This document shows, in pieces, positions 34,978-45,900 of a stretch of 64,000 bases of DNA (its first letter is position 1; each line of letters starts with the position of its first letter). Below the pieces are notes generated by a model that was not told the DNA's origin, did not search any database, and saw only the letters and a program-made list of their open reading frames with translations. The position numbers were made by a program, and so were the translations under genes. Source of the stretch: CAWCDJ01 sp963794265 (GTDB lineage Bacteria; Acidobacteriota; Terriglobia; Bryobacterales; Bryobacteraceae). The stretch lies in NCBI GenBank assembly GCA_963794265.1, contig CAWCDJ010000004.1, positions 1,550,001-1,614,000 of the forward strand, read 5' to 3'.

Positions 34978-35834
34978 GATTGGATAGAGGCAAATACCGA
35001 CCCGGCTGCGACGGCCACGAGACCCAGGGCGGCAAACGCGAAAGATTTCCACGCTTCTTTTGCTTTCTTAGTGGGGACCACCGGGTCCGGCGGTAAATTG
35101 TAAGCCTCGGGTTTATCCGCCAGCAGAAAGAACGCGTTCAGCCCCTCCGTGCCGGGCTGGCCGGCCGCATCGGCGCCGTACAGGTACGCCTCCTCGAGGC
35201 CTTGCTCGTGAAGCCGGCCGACGCGGGCCCGCGCGGTTTCGCGCAACTCCTCGAGATCGCCGAACCTGATGGAATCCGTGGGGCAGGCCTTGGCGCAGGC
35301 AGGCTCCGCATCGTCTTTGAGGCGGTCGTAGCACAGCGTGCATTTCCAGGCGCGTCCGTCGTCCTCCCTGCGGTCGATCACACCGAACGGGCAGTTGATC
35401 ACGCAGTATCCACATCCGTTGCAGATATCGGGCTGCACGTAGACGCTGTCGAACTCCGTCCGCATGATGGCGCCCGTCGGGCAGCTTTCGAGACAACCGG
35501 CGCGCACGCAGTGCTTGCAGACGTCGGAGGAAAACAACCAGGAGAAAGCGCCCGCGTCCTGCGTAGCCAGCGCCACCGGACGCTCGATGAAGGCCACGTG
35601 CCGCCACGTGGATGCACCCAGGGTCACCGTGTTGTCGTAAGACATGCCCGTAAACAGCAGCCCGTCGTCCGGCAACTGGTTCCACTGTTTGCATGCCACT
35701 TCACACGCCTTGCACCCAATGCAGAGGGTTGTATCCGTGAAGAAGCCTTTGCGCGTGGAACGGTTGCGGGTGTCGTCCTGCGCCGCACGGTTCTCGAGCG
35801 CTTTGGCCTCGGCGGCCGTGAGCGTCGCCTCCAT
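34974..35834 (-). CDS. fdhB: Four-cluster ferredoxin subunit of formate dehydrogenase
   Basis: Predicted 286 residues. Four cysteine groups are seen: CIGCKACEVAC, CKHCVRAGCLESCP, CNGCGYCVINCP and the CTLC..CAKACP pair. These give four 4Fe-4S clusters, as in FdnH. A hydrophobic segment near the C terminus (FAALGLVAVAAGSVFA) forms a membrane anchor, also as in FdnH. It passes electrons from the catalytic subunit to the NrfD protein. The ATG follows the catalytic gene's TAA directly. Confidence 0.9.
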   Translation of the reverse strand: MEATLTAAEAKALENRAAQDDTRNRSTRKGFFTDTTLCIGCKACEVACKQWNQLPDDGLLFTGMSYDNTVTLGASTWRHVAFIERPVALATQDAGAFSWLFSSDVCKHCVRAGCLESCPTGAIMRTEFDSVYVQPDICNGCGYCVINCPFGVIDRREDDGRAWKCTLCYDRLKDDAEPACAKACPTDSIRFGDLEELRETARARVGRLHEQGLEEAYLYGADAAGQPGTEGLNAFFLLADKPEAYNLPPDPVVPTKKAKEAWKSFAFAALGLVAVAAGSVFASIQS

Positions 35835-38800
35835 TTAGTTGTGCCCCTCCTTCACTTGTTCCGTCTTGTACCCGTGCCCGGTCTCGGGCCGGTGCCGGGC
35901 CCTCGGGAGGTCGCGGTCCCGCTCCTTCGAGGCCAGTTCCGGAACCAGCGGACCGCTCGTAATATACCGGCGCTCTCTGCTTCGCCGGCCCGCTTCGATC
36001 ATCACCGAGATCGCCTTGGTCTCCATGATGGAAACGTTCGGATCCGCCACGAACGGATACAACTCGTTGGGGCAATCCCCGCGCACCAGTCCCTTGCCGG
36101 ACCAGTGATAGGGCATTCCGATCTGGTGTACGATTCGTCCGTTCAGCCGCAGCGGCCGGACGCGATTCGTCACCAGCACGCGCGCCTCGATCTCCGCCCG
36201 CGCGCTCCGAATCGTCGCCCATCCCCCGTTCTTCAATCCGATAGCCGCGGCCAGTTCCGGAGAGACCTCGCAGAACGCCTCGGGCTGCAACTCGGAAAGC
36301 CACGGCAGCCAGCGCGACATGCCGCCCGCCGTATGGTGCTCGGTCAGCCGGTAAGTCGTGAGTATGTGGGGGAAGCGCGGATCGTCGTAAGGCTGATGGT
36401 ACGGATTATCCCACGGCCTCAGCCATTCCATGCGGACCGGGTTGCACTGCTGCCCGTAAAGCGGGTTCTTGACCACCGATTCCTGCGGCTCGTAGTGCGA
36501 CGGCAAGGGTCCGTCCTGCAAACCGGCCGGAACAAAGAGCCAGCCTTTTCCGTCGGCTTGCATCACGAACGGATCGACTCCGGATATCGTCTCTTTGCCG
36601 CGTGCATCCTTCCCCGGCCTGTAGGAGGGCGGCTGGTGCACGAAATCCGGCTCGTCGTGACCGGTCCACTCTTGCCGGGCCTCGTCCCACCAGATGTACG
36701 CTTTGCGCTCGGACCACGGCTTGCCGTCGGGGTCCGCGGAAGCGCGATTGTAGAGAAGGCGCCGGTTGTGGGGCCACGCCCAGGCCCATTCCGGCGCGAC
36801 CCAACTCTGCTCCCAGTGAGGTTTGCGGCGGGCGGTCTGGTTCACCCCGTCTTTAAAACATCCCGAGTAGATCCAGCAGCCGCACGCGGTCGAGCCATCG
36901 TCCTTGAGGGAGCTGAACCCGTCCACGGGTTTCCGGTCGGCGACGGTGTACCCGTTAATCTCCTCGAGCACGGCTTCCGCGTCGGGTTCCTCGAGCGGGC
37001 CTTGGGTCCGGTAGTCCCACGTCAGGTCCCGCACCGGCCGGTCCTTGGGATCCTCGGACTCTTCGTAGAGCTTCTTGAGACGCCGGCCCAGTTTGAAGAC
37101 GAAATCCAGATCGCTGCGGCAGTCGCCCGGAGGGCTTATGGCTTTGTGGTGCCATTGCAGCAGCCTCTGCGTGTTGGTGAAACTGCCGCTCTTCTCGGTG
37201 TGGGCAGCCGCCGGAAAGAAGAACACCTCGGTGCCGATTTCGCCGGGTTGGACTTCGCCGCGGTGGATCTCCGGGGCGTCGCGCCAGAATTCCGCCGTCT
37301 CGGTCAGTTGGAAATCGCGGACCACCAGCCACTCGAGCGCCCTCAGCCCCTTCCTGTGCAGCGCCCCGTTGACCGTTCCGACAACCGGGTTCTCGCCCAT
37401 GACGAAGTATCCCTTGACGCTTCCGTCCGCCATCTGCGCGACCGTGTTCAGATGCGAGTGGTCGCCGCTGATGGCCGGCAGGTGTTTGAAGCAGAAGTCG
37501 TTTTCCGCGGTGGCCGCCGCGCCGTACCATGCTTTGAGCAGGGAGACCGAATACTTCGGAAACTCGCCCCACCACCCCGAGGGCGATTCGTTCAAATCGT
37601 TGTAAGTGCGGAAATCGCGGTCGTGCCTGGCCCGCGGCATCGGCAGGTATCCCGGCAGCAGGTTGTAGAGCGTGGGAATATCGGTGGACCCCTGAATGGA
37701 AGCGTGTCCGCGTAGCGCCAGAATTCCGCCTCCCGGCCGCCCGATGTTGCCCAGCAGCAACTGAATAATGCACGCGCTTCGGATATACTGCACGCCCGTG
37801 GTGTGCTGCGTCCATCCCACCGCATAGCAGAACGCGGAGGTCCGATCCCTGCCGGAATTGCTGCAGAGCGCTTCGGCCACTTTGGTCAGAAGACGCGCCG
37901 GAACGCCGCAGGTCTTCTCCACCATCTCCGCCGTGTACCGCTGGTAGTGGCGCTTGAGCACCTGGAAAACACATCTGGGGTGCTGTAGCGACGGGTCGGT
38001 CTTCTCGGCCTGTATGGGGTTCTTCTGTTCCTTTCCGGAAGCCGACGCGGACTCCCGCGAGCCCGACGCCGCCTCGGGCTCGACGCCTTCGTACATCCAG
38101 CTCCGCTCCTGGTATTCGCCCTTTTCCGGATCCCACCCGCTGAACAGGCCGTCGCCGTCTTCGGTATCTTTGAAGTCCCCGGTCAGTATGGCCGAGGCAT
38201 TCGTGTAATTGACGACATACTCCTGGAAATAGCGCTCGTGCTCCAGAATGTAGTGAATGATCCCGCCCAGGAAGGCGATGTCGCTGCCGGCGCGAAGGGG
38301 CACGTGGATGTCCGCCACCGCGCTGGTCCGGCTGAACCGCGGGTCCACGTGGATCACCGTCGCCCCGCGCTCCTTCGCCTTCATCACCCAGCGGAAACCG
38401 ACCGGGTGACACTCCGCCATGTTCGAGCCTTGTATGACGATGCAGTCTGAGTGCTGCAAGTCCTGCTGGAACGTCGTGGCCCCTCCCCTGCCGAACGAGG
38501 TCCCCAGACTGGGGACCGTGGCGGAGTGTCAAATACGGGCCTGGTTCTCGACCTGAACCATGCCGAGCGATGTGAAAAGCTTCTTGATGAGATAGTTCTC
38601 TTCGTTATCGAGGGTGGCGCCGCCCAGGTGGGCGATGGCCATCGTCCGCCGAACTTCCTGCCCTTCCTCCGAGGCTTGTTCCCAGTGGTTGTCGCGCGTT
38701 CTTTTGACGCGCTCCGCCACCATGTCGAGCGCCTGCTCCAGGGGAATCTCTTCCCACGCCGTGCCGTACGGGCGGCGATACAGCACGTGCTGGACGCGGT

Positions 38801-39101
38801 GAGAGCCCGTCACCAGTTGGAACGTTGCCGCGCCTTTCGGACACAGGCAGCCGTTTGAAATCGGAGACCTTGGGTCGCCTTCGATGTCGATGATCTTCTC
38901 GTCCTTTATGTAGACCAGTTGCCCACATCCCACCGCGCAGTACGGACAGACGGATGAGACCACCCTGTCCGCCGCGGCGGTGCGAGAGGTCAGGTTTGCG
39001 GTTCGGGGGGAACCCGCCGTCACTCCCAACCCTTCTAAATCGCCCTCGCGCACCTGTTTCCAGACAGGCCACCCGCCCCAGCCGTCCGATCCGTTCGCCA
39101 T
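35835..39101 (-). CDS. fdnG: Selenocysteine formate dehydrogenase catalytic subunit
   Basis: One gene of 1089 codons, read through UGA at 38529-38531 as selenocysteine (residue 191). The UGA sits in NQARI-U-HSATVPSL, the place of Sec in E. coli FdnG (NQARV-U-HGPTV). The N-terminal 4Fe-4S group is CPYCAVGC plus CLCPKG; molybdopterin domains and the C-terminal dinucleotide-binding domain (GLKNGGWATI, NRVRPLRLNG) follow. It oxidises formate, or in reverse reduces CO2. The ORF finder splits it, but the halves are one protein. There is no Tat signal (MANGSDGWG), unlike E. coli FdnG, so it should face the cytoplasm. Confidence 0.9.
38499..38528 (-). promoter_or_regulatory. SECIS-like hairpin directing UGA to selenocysteine
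   Basis: Immediately after the UGA the mRNA has a perfect seven-pair stem GGUCCCC / GGGGACC with loop AGUCU. The loop begins 18 bases after the UGA, the same distance as the GGUCU loop of the E. coli fdhF SECIS, and it keeps the UCU of that loop. SelB would bind it. The match is seen directly; recoding follows from the known mechanism. Confidence 0.75.
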
Positions 39102-39186
39102 GGTTGAGATCTTAGCTTGCGAACCGGCCCGAGTCTGTAATTTCCAGATCGTACGAATGCGCGCTGCCGCCCGTCCGTGAGATTCG

Positions 39187-40119
39187 TTACGTGGCCGAAG
39201 CGCGCTGCGAAAGGTATTCGTCCATGGCTTTCCGCATGGCGGCGATGTGTTCCGGGGTGCTGCCGCAGCACGCCCCCACGATGCCGGCTCCGGCATCGAG
39301 CAGCGGCGCGACGCCGCGGGCCATCTGCTCCGGCGTTTCTTCGTAGGTCAGCCGCAGGTCGATCATTTTCGGCTGGCCTGCGTTGGGCTGCACCATCAGC
39401 GGCAGGCTGGTCACTTTCCGGTACTGCTCCGCCGCGGCGCGCGCCCGCTCCATATCCATTCCGTTCCCGCAGTTCAGCGCGACAATGTGCGCCCCGTTCT
39501 CTTCGATGAACCTCGCGGCGCGCTCAGGACCGACCCCCATCATGGTGCGAAACGTGGAGCCGCCGCCCCTCACGTCGTAAGCCATCGAGGCGATGATGCA
39601 GGTAGCTCCCGCGCGCTGCGCCGCCCGAATCCCCAACAGCAGTTCCTCCAGCGCGGTTTGCGTTTCGACGATGATGGCATCGGCGCCCGCATCCATCAGC
39701 GCTTGCGCCTGCTCGTCGAAGGCCGCGCGCACATCGTCCTCGCGAAACTCGCCGAATGGCTCGAGCAGGCCGCCAAACGGTCCGATATCGCCGATCACGT
39801 ATCCCGGGCGGCCTTGAAAGGCTTCGCGCGCAATCGCTACCGCCGCGCGGTTGATTTCCGCGGCCTTGGCACCGTTGCCGTGCCGGTCGAGCGTGATGCG
39901 CGACGCGCCGAAGGTGTTGGTCAGCAGGCAATCCGATCCGGCTTCCACGTACCGTCGCTGGATGGCCAGCACCCTGTCCGGATTCGTGAGGTTCCACGCC
40001 TCACCGCACGCACCCTGATCCAGCCCCGCCAGCATCAGTTGCGTGCCCATCGCGCCGTCGCCGAGCAGCGGCCGCTTCCGCGCGGCCTCCTGCAGCAGCG
40101 ATCCATTTCCGTTGATCAT
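39187..40119 (-). CDS. Homocysteine S-methyltransferase family protein
   Basis: Predicted 310 residues; the ATG overlaps the UROD-like gene stop (ATGA). It follows the MetH N-terminal / betaine-homocysteine methyltransferase barrel: GDGAMGTQL, LLTNTFGASR, VIGDIGPFGG, and the zinc-binding cysteines in LNCGNG and GACCGSTPEH. It methylates homocysteine from a methyl donor. Coupling to a UROD-type protein, the class that includes methyltransferases such as MtaA, suggests a two-part methyl transfer system. The methyl donor is unknown. Confidence 0.85.
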   Translation of the reverse strand: MINGNGSLLQEAARKRPLLGDGAMGTQLMLAGLDQGACGEAWNLTNPDRVLAIQRRYVEAGSDCLLTNTFGASRITLDRHGNGAKAAEINRAAVAIAREAFQGRPGYVIGDIGPFGGLLEPFGEFREDDVRAAFDEQAQALMDAGADAIIVETQTALEELLLGIRAAQRAGATCIIASMAYDVRGGGSTFRTMMGVGPERAARFIEENGAHIVALNCGNGMDMERARAAAEQYRKVTSLPLMVQPNAGQPKMIDLRLTYEETPEQMARGVAPLLDAGAGIVGACCGSTPEHIAAMRKAMDEYLSQRASAT

Positions 40120-41195
40120 GATCTCCCGATCCCCTCCGCCCCTTGGCTGAGCCGGCCGGCATTGAACTCGTTCAACGCCTCGAGCATCGCCACCAGGCTT
40201 TCCCGCGGCATTCCCGGGCTCGCGCCGCCGCCCACCGAAAGGATGATGCCCTCGCCGCCCGAACCTTCGAGCACGTCGAGCGCCGCCTTCCTCACCTCTG
40301 CCGGCGTTCCGCGGACCGCGACTTCGAGCGGGTTCACGTTGCCCATCAGGCACATGCGGCCGCCCACCCGCCGCTTCACTTCCCGAATATCTTTCTGCTT
40401 ACCCCAGTTCAGCACGTGGAAACCGGCGTCGGGAAGGTGCTCCAGGCACGCTCCCACCTCCGCGTCGTTGTGGTAAACCTTGATCCAGTCTTTCGGAAAC
40501 GCTTCGCAGATGCGCTTCAGGTACGGATGCGCGAACTCCCGGTAATGCCTTGCGCTAATGAAGCCGACGATGTCATCCAGAATCAGGATGCCTTCCACCG
40601 TGCCGCCCATCGCCTTGTGCTGGGCTTTCAGCCAGTCGATCACCACCCGGGTGCACAGGTCGATCAGCTTGTGCGCCCCCTCCGGATTCTCCACCAGGTC
40701 GACCAGGAAGTTGGTGGTGCCGCGGACAAACCCGGCCGTGCAGAGCGGCCCGCGCGACGTCACCATGGGGAGAATGTAGCCGTGGTCCAGGATTCGCTGC
40801 CGGTGCATCCCGATGCGGTGCAGCGTGAGCGCCGCGAAGCCGTCCGCTTCCACGTCGTATTCCGCCAGATCGTCGATGTCTTCCAGGCGATGCAGGCGGT
40901 GGCATTCGCTCGGCGTATTGTCCTTCCAGAACTTGATCTTCGCTCCCAGCACCGAAGGTTCGGCCGCCATCCCGTACTCCGTCCACCACGACGGCACGAA
41001 GATGATGTCCGGAAACTCGCGCATGATCTTCAGGTTCGATGTGAACCAGAGCTCCGGATCGAGGTAGTAATCCAGGTGCTGGATTCCCAGGTAGCCCGGT
41101 ATCCACGGGCTGTCGACGATCAGCGCCATCGGGATGCGCTCTAATCGTTCCAGGCGCGCGGCGCGCTTAAATATGTCCCACTGCTGCGGCAGCAT
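40116..41195 (-). CDS. Uroporphyrinogen decarboxylase-type (MtaA-like) protein
   Basis: Predicted 359 residues. The barrel pattern matches the UROD superfamily in its methyltransferase branch: GILILDDIVGFISARHYREFAHPYLKRI, WIKVYHNDAEVG, FHVLNWGKQKDIREVKRRVGG and LMGNVNPLEV. True haem-pathway HemE proteins have an N-terminal PVWMMRQAGR motif, absent here. So it is more likely a methyl-transfer or demethylation enzyme than HemE. It is coupled to the homocysteine methyltransferase. Confidence 0.75.
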   Translation of the reverse strand: MLPQQWDIFKRAARLERLERIPMALIVDSPWIPGYLGIQHLDYYLDPELWFTSNLKIMREFPDIIFVPSWWTEYGMAAEPSVLGAKIKFWKDNTPSECHRLHRLEDIDDLAEYDVEADGFAALTLHRIGMHRQRILDHGYILPMVTSRGPLCTAGFVRGTTNFLVDLVENPEGAHKLIDLCTRVVIDWLKAQHKAMGGTVEGILILDDIVGFISARHYREFAHPYLKRICEAFPKDWIKVYHNDAEVGACLEHLPDAGFHVLNWGKQKDIREVKRRVGGRMCLMGNVNPLEVAVRGTPAEVRKAALDVLEGSGGEGIILSVGGGASPGMPRESLVAMLEALNEFNAGRLSQGAEGIGRS

Positions 41196-41246
41196 GGAAA
41201 ATCCTGCGGCTTGGAAATGGAAATGCGGAATGGTCCGGCCGCCGGC

Positions 41247-42839
41247 TCAGCCGCGCCGGGTTCCTGCGCGGTATTGGTGGCGTTCCGCCGTCCAGCGGGC
41301 CTCTCCGTATTCGGCGAGTCCAACCGTGCCCGCCATCTCATTGTCGCGCACCGTTCCCGAAAACTGGAACCCCACCCGGACGCCGTCGGTGGGCAGGGAA
41401 CTCTGAAAGTGCACCGTGTTCGCCGCGACGCCGCCGCTCAGATCGCCCGAAGCAAATTCGCCGTGGTGCGTGCCGGCCAGCCGGGCGCCTTCCTGTTCCA
41501 GCACTACCGTATGATGGGCCGACCCGTACTGGAACGTGATGTGGACCTCCCACTGCCCGGCCACGTTGACGGGAGCGCCCTCCGGCGCGGGCGGAACTTC
41601 GATCTTCGGCGGCTTCGACAGGATCGCGTAAAGCCGCTCCGCCACCACCTTCTCATCGCCCGGCGACATCTGGTAAGGGATGATCGACAACGTGCTCGCC
41701 ATATTCCCCGGACGCCTACCGCTCGAGCCCGCCACCGCGATCCGCGGCTCGGTATCGAGCAGCAGTTTCGCCGCTTCATTGCCGGTGATTCCCAAACGGT
41801 CTCCGTCCCAGCGAATCAGCAATTCCGGCGTACGGTTGGAAAGATCGGGGGACGGCTGGCGAACCTCCGTGGTCACACCCTCCACGGGCTTGACCTCGGC
41901 CGCGATATGATTCAGCCACGCTTCCCACTGTGCCCATTCCGCCTTGTGGTCGCGCTTCACCCACATCTCCACGGCCGCCAGCATGCCCATGATCTCTTCT
42001 TTGCCTACCTTGAGCGAGCGGCCGAACGCGTGGTGCGGCGCGCTGTTGATCCAGGCTGCCTGCAGCCAGTCCTTGTCGCCCAGCAGGAAACCGGCGGCCT
42101 GCGGGCCGCGGATGCACTTGCCGCCGCTGTAAGCCACGGCATTCGCGCCCCGCGCCAGGTGCACGTTGGGCTTGAGCGTCAGGACCTCGGCCGCGGCATC
42201 CACTAAAACCGGCACCTTGTGGCGCCGCGCTACTTCGGCTATCGTCTGTGTCCCCAGCGGGCCTGTATCCTGAGGGCCCGCCATGATGTACACCATGGCC
42301 GTGCGGTCATTGAAAGCCGGTTCCAACTCCGCGCGCTCGTGCACGACGATCAGCCGGGCTCCCAGCATTCGTATGGCATGGTCATACACGTTGTGGGAAT
42401 AAGCCGGCACGATGACTTCGTTCTTGAGACCCGCCGCCGCGTACGGAAGCTTTTGCATGCGCTCGGGGTTGCCCCCGGCAATTGCCGACGACGTGCAATG
42501 CGTGATAGCCGCGGCGCACCCCGCCGTCACGATTCCCCATTCGGCTCCGCTCAGTTCCGCCAGCCGCTTGCCCACCTGCTCCATCAGTTCGTCCATCTGG
42601 ACGAAGCTGCGCGACGCCTGATCCATTGCCCGCTTGACCTCGGGCAAAGTGGTCGACCCGGTGATGATCGTGTAAGTGCCGCGGGCGTTGATGAGCGGAT
42701 GGACGCCGATCGAACGGTACATCCCGGCGCCGAAATCCAGGGGCGCAGCAACCGCTCGCCGGATGCCGCCGCCGAGCGCCTGTGCCACCGCCAGCAATCC
42801 TCCCTGCCGGAACAGATCGCGCCTGGGGAATTGGAACAT
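41247..42839 (-). CDS. Tat-exported SelA-like PLP enzyme with C-terminal beta domain
   Basis: Predicted 530 residues. The start has a Tat signal (FPRRDLFRQGG followed by a hydrophobic stretch). Residues about 45-430 are a fold-type I PLP domain of the SelA/DgaE branch; the PLP lysine is Lys241 in YSGGKCIRGPQ. Residues about 440-530 add a beta-rich domain. Members of this branch act as ammonia-lyases on amino-sugar acids; the exported form would do so outside the cytoplasm. It is separated only by the TonB receptor from a secreted amidohydrolase. It is not the selenocysteine synthase. Confidence 0.75.
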   Translation of the reverse strand: MFQFPRRDLFRQGGLLAVAQALGGGIRRAVAAPLDFGAGMYRSIGVHPLINARGTYTIITGSTTLPEVKRAMDQASRSFVQMDELMEQVGKRLAELSGAEWGIVTAGCAAAITHCTSSAIAGGNPERMQKLPYAAAGLKNEVIVPAYSHNVYDHAIRMLGARLIVVHERAELEPAFNDRTAMVYIMAGPQDTGPLGTQTIAEVARRHKVPVLVDAAAEVLTLKPNVHLARGANAVAYSGGKCIRGPQAAGFLLGDKDWLQAAWINSAPHHAFGRSLKVGKEEIMGMLAAVEMWVKRDHKAEWAQWEAWLNHIAAEVKPVEGVTTEVRQPSPDLSNRTPELLIRWDGDRLGITGNEAAKLLLDTEPRIAVAGSSGRRPGNMASTLSIIPYQMSPGDEKVVAERLYAILSKPPKIEVPPAPEGAPVNVAGQWEVHITFQYGSAHHTVVLEQEGARLAGTHHGEFASGDLSGGVAANTVHFQSSLPTDGVRVGFQFSGTVRDNEMAGTVGLAEYGEARWTAERHQYRAGTRRG

Positions 42840-42871
42840 GACCCCCTCCTATGTTCTGATATATGGAAAAG

Positions 42872-42931
42872 GCCCGCTCCCTGACACTCGCGGCGCTGTC
42901 TGCACAGAGCCGCGACCGTCAGGAAGCGGGC
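42872..42931. repeat. Palindromic REP-like element, copy 1
   Basis: Two 28-base arms (42872-42899 and 42904-42931) form an inverted repeat with four mismatches and a four-base loop. The arms begin GCCCGCT and end GCTGT/ACAGA. The same element occurs as a perfect repeat at 60528-60606. It lies between the TonB receptor and the SelA-like gene. It may act as a terminator or as a mobile extragenic palindrome. Confidence 0.8.
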
Positions 42932-42950
42932 GCAACTTGAAAGCTGCGGA

Positions 42951-45900
42951 CTAGAAGTAAAACTTCGCGACTACCTGAATGTTGCGCTCGCCTTCCGAGC
43001 TGCGGATCTGCCCGAACAGCGTCGAAGTGATGGTCTGCGATGCCGGGCTCAGGAAGATCGGAGTATTGAACAGGTTGAAGGCTTCGCCGCGTAACTCGAA
43101 GTACTTCGATTCGGTGATGTGGAACTGCTTGCCGAGCGTAAGATCGAAGCGGCTCATGCCGGGACCGCGAACGGTACCAACCCCGATGTTGCCGTAGGTC
43201 CCCTTGGTCGGAGCGGCGTAGGCCGAAGGATCCAGGTAGAGAGTGCCGGGCCCGATGTTGTGCGGATCGTTCGGCGTCCCGACCACGTTCACGCGGTAGC
43301 TGCGCTGGCCGGTGCCGGAAGAGTCGCCGTTGTACTTGATGGTGAGCGGGAATCCGGTGTGCGCCGTGTAGACGCCGCCGAGCTGCCAGCCGCCGAGCAG
43401 GGTATCCACACCCTTGCCCCAGGCCGACCCGAACCTGCGGCCCTTGCCGACCGGAAGTTCGTAGACGAAAGACGGCACGAACATGAACTTATTGTCGAAG
43501 TAAGTCGGCCCCATTTCGCAGGCCTGGCAATACAGATACTGCCAGTATGCGGATTGGCTGCCGGCCTGGCCGCCCTGGCCGTAATAACCGATGGCATCCG
43601 ACATACCCTTGGAGTAAGTGAATGCAATCTGATATTGCAGGCCCACGCTGAAGCGCTTGCGGACCGTCGCCTGAAGCGCGTTGTACCCCTGCCTGCCGAC
43701 CGATGCCGTCCCGGAAATCTGCGAAATCTCGCTGCGCAGTGTCGGGTTGCCGGAAAGGTAGGGCCCCTGTGTCACTACGCCGTTCGTGACGATATTCTGC
43801 AGATACGGCATCGGCACCATCAGGTGCGTTCCGTGCTGTCCGACATAACCGGCCGTCAGCACATTGTTGGCGGGAAGCTGGTAGTCGATCGACAGGTTCC
43901 ACTGCTGGACCTTCGCCGGCTGCACGAACGGATCCCACAGGCGAATCGTGGCGCCCACATAAGGGTTCTTCGGGTTCAAGCCCGAAAGGCCCTGGTCGAG
44001 CGTGCTGCCGGGCATGGTGTATGCCGGCGTGTTGTAGTAAGTCTGGAATTCCGATTCAAACGGCGGATTGAGCGTGGTCCGCAGGTTGGTTCCGGTTCCT
44101 TCCAGGTAGGAGGAAATCGTGTACGCACCGCGGAGCACCAGCTTCTTGTTAAGAGTGTAGGCAAAGCCAAGGCGCGGCTGGAAATCCTTCTTGTACGGGT
44201 TGTAGAGCCCTGCGTTGCTCGAGATCTCCGGTGCCGGACCGGGCGCCGGAACCAGACCCGCGGTCAGCGGCGCGGCCAGAATCATCTGGCCCGTGAACTC
44301 GTTGAAGTTCGACTGGCGATTCTCCACTTCCACCCACGGCGTGTGGTATTCCCAACGCAATCCCAGGTTCAGGGTCAGGCTGTTGTTCACGCGCCAGTCG
44401 TCCTGGAAATACAGGCCGTAGATCGTGGACCGCTGCCCCCACGTGCCGGATTGCAGGCCCCGGCCCAACTGATCGGGCAGGCCCATCATGAAGTCGGCTT
44501 CGCCGATCTGCGTACCCGAGGGGCTGGCGGCGTTCTGCGCGCTGAAACGGCCGCTGAAATCGATGAAGCCGCTTCGGCCGTTGTTCCCCGAGTAAAACAC
44601 GTTGATCCATTCCCGCAGTAACTGGCCGCCCATTTTCATCATGTGCCGCCCGTGCGTAATGGTCAGGTTATCGGCATAGTGGAAGGTGGTGTTCGCGAAC
44701 AGTTGCTGCACCCCGATGTTGGCGTTGCCAAGACCGGCTATCCAATTGAAGCCCTGGAGCGAAAGCAGCCCCGGACCGGCATTCTGGATGCCTGCACTCT
44801 GCGCGATGTTGCCCAGACCCTTGTCCGCGCCTCCGTTGTCGAGCATCACGTTATTGACGCCCACGCGCGCTTCGTTCACCATGTGCGGATTGATCGTGCG
44901 CGTCCAGTTGATCACCCCGTTCTCGAACGGCGAGGTGTTGAAGCTGTTGTAGAACAACGGGAAGGTGTTGAGGCCCGGGTTGTCCTGGCGAGCCTTGGAA
45001 ATGCGCGACGTGAAGTAGTCTTTGTCCGTCGGCCGCCAGTCAAGCTTGAGGTCTCCCTGATCGCTATAGAGATAGCTCGACGAGGTGTAGTAGTAGTTCG
45101 ACGTCGTGAACCGGTTGTACTGCGGTGCCGGATATAACGACGTGTTGGTCAGCAATTTCACCGCCGCCGAATTCAGCAGGCTGCTCGGAATCACGTTATT
45201 CGGGAATGGGGAGCGCAGCCCGGTGGTCGCGTCCAGCGAATAAGGGTTGTAGAGTTGGATCACTTTGCCGCCCGTCTGCGCCGTATCGAGCAGCGAGGAG
45301 AAGTCCCCGTTCCGCCAGGCCATCGGCATCACGGTAGTCGCGGATACCTGGGGCGGAGAGTTGCGCCGCAGGCCCTGATAATCGGTGAAGAAGAACAGCT
45401 TGTCCTTGAAGATCGGGCCGCCTACCGTTCCGCCGAACTGATTCCAGCGGATGGGTCCGCGCGGAACGCCGTTCCAGTTGTTTCCCCAGTTGTTGGCATT
45501 CAGCTTATCGTTGCGGAAATACTCGAACAGATCGCCGTGGTACTGGTTGGTTCCGGACTTGATGACCACGTTGATGATTCCGCCTTGGAAGTTGCCGAAT
45601 TCGGCCGAGGCGTTGTTCGTGATCAGCTTGAACTCTTCAATCGCATCGGTATTGGGCTGATAGGAAACCAGGTTATCCGAAGTGAAGTTGTTGTCCACGC
45701 CGTCCAGCAGGAAGTTATTCGACTCTTCCCGGTTGCCGTTCACATACGGCCGCCCGCCACCCGTGGCGCGCTGGCCGCTGTTGAAACTGGAAGGATCCGG
45801 GGTGTTGACACCGGCCGTGAGCAGCGTCAAGGCGATCGGGTTGCGGCTGATCAGTGGCGTATGGTCGATCTGGGTGGATGCGACCACATTGCCCACCTGC

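Noticed and set aside
35202..37715. Long antisense open frame (about 837 codons) over the formate dehydrogenase genes
   Set aside because: It is a shadow of high-GC codon use: Arg/Pro/Gly-rich, no family pattern and no ribosome site.
38459..38531. Stop codon between two formate dehydrogenase ORFs, suggesting a pseudogene
   Set aside because: The stop is UGA at the known selenocysteine position with a fitting hairpin, and the frame is kept on both sides.
41247..42839. SelA-like gene as the selenocysteine synthase for the formate dehydrogenase
   Set aside because: It has a Tat export signal, belongs to the DgaE-like branch by pattern and adds a beta domain; it cannot act on tRNA outside the cytoplasm.
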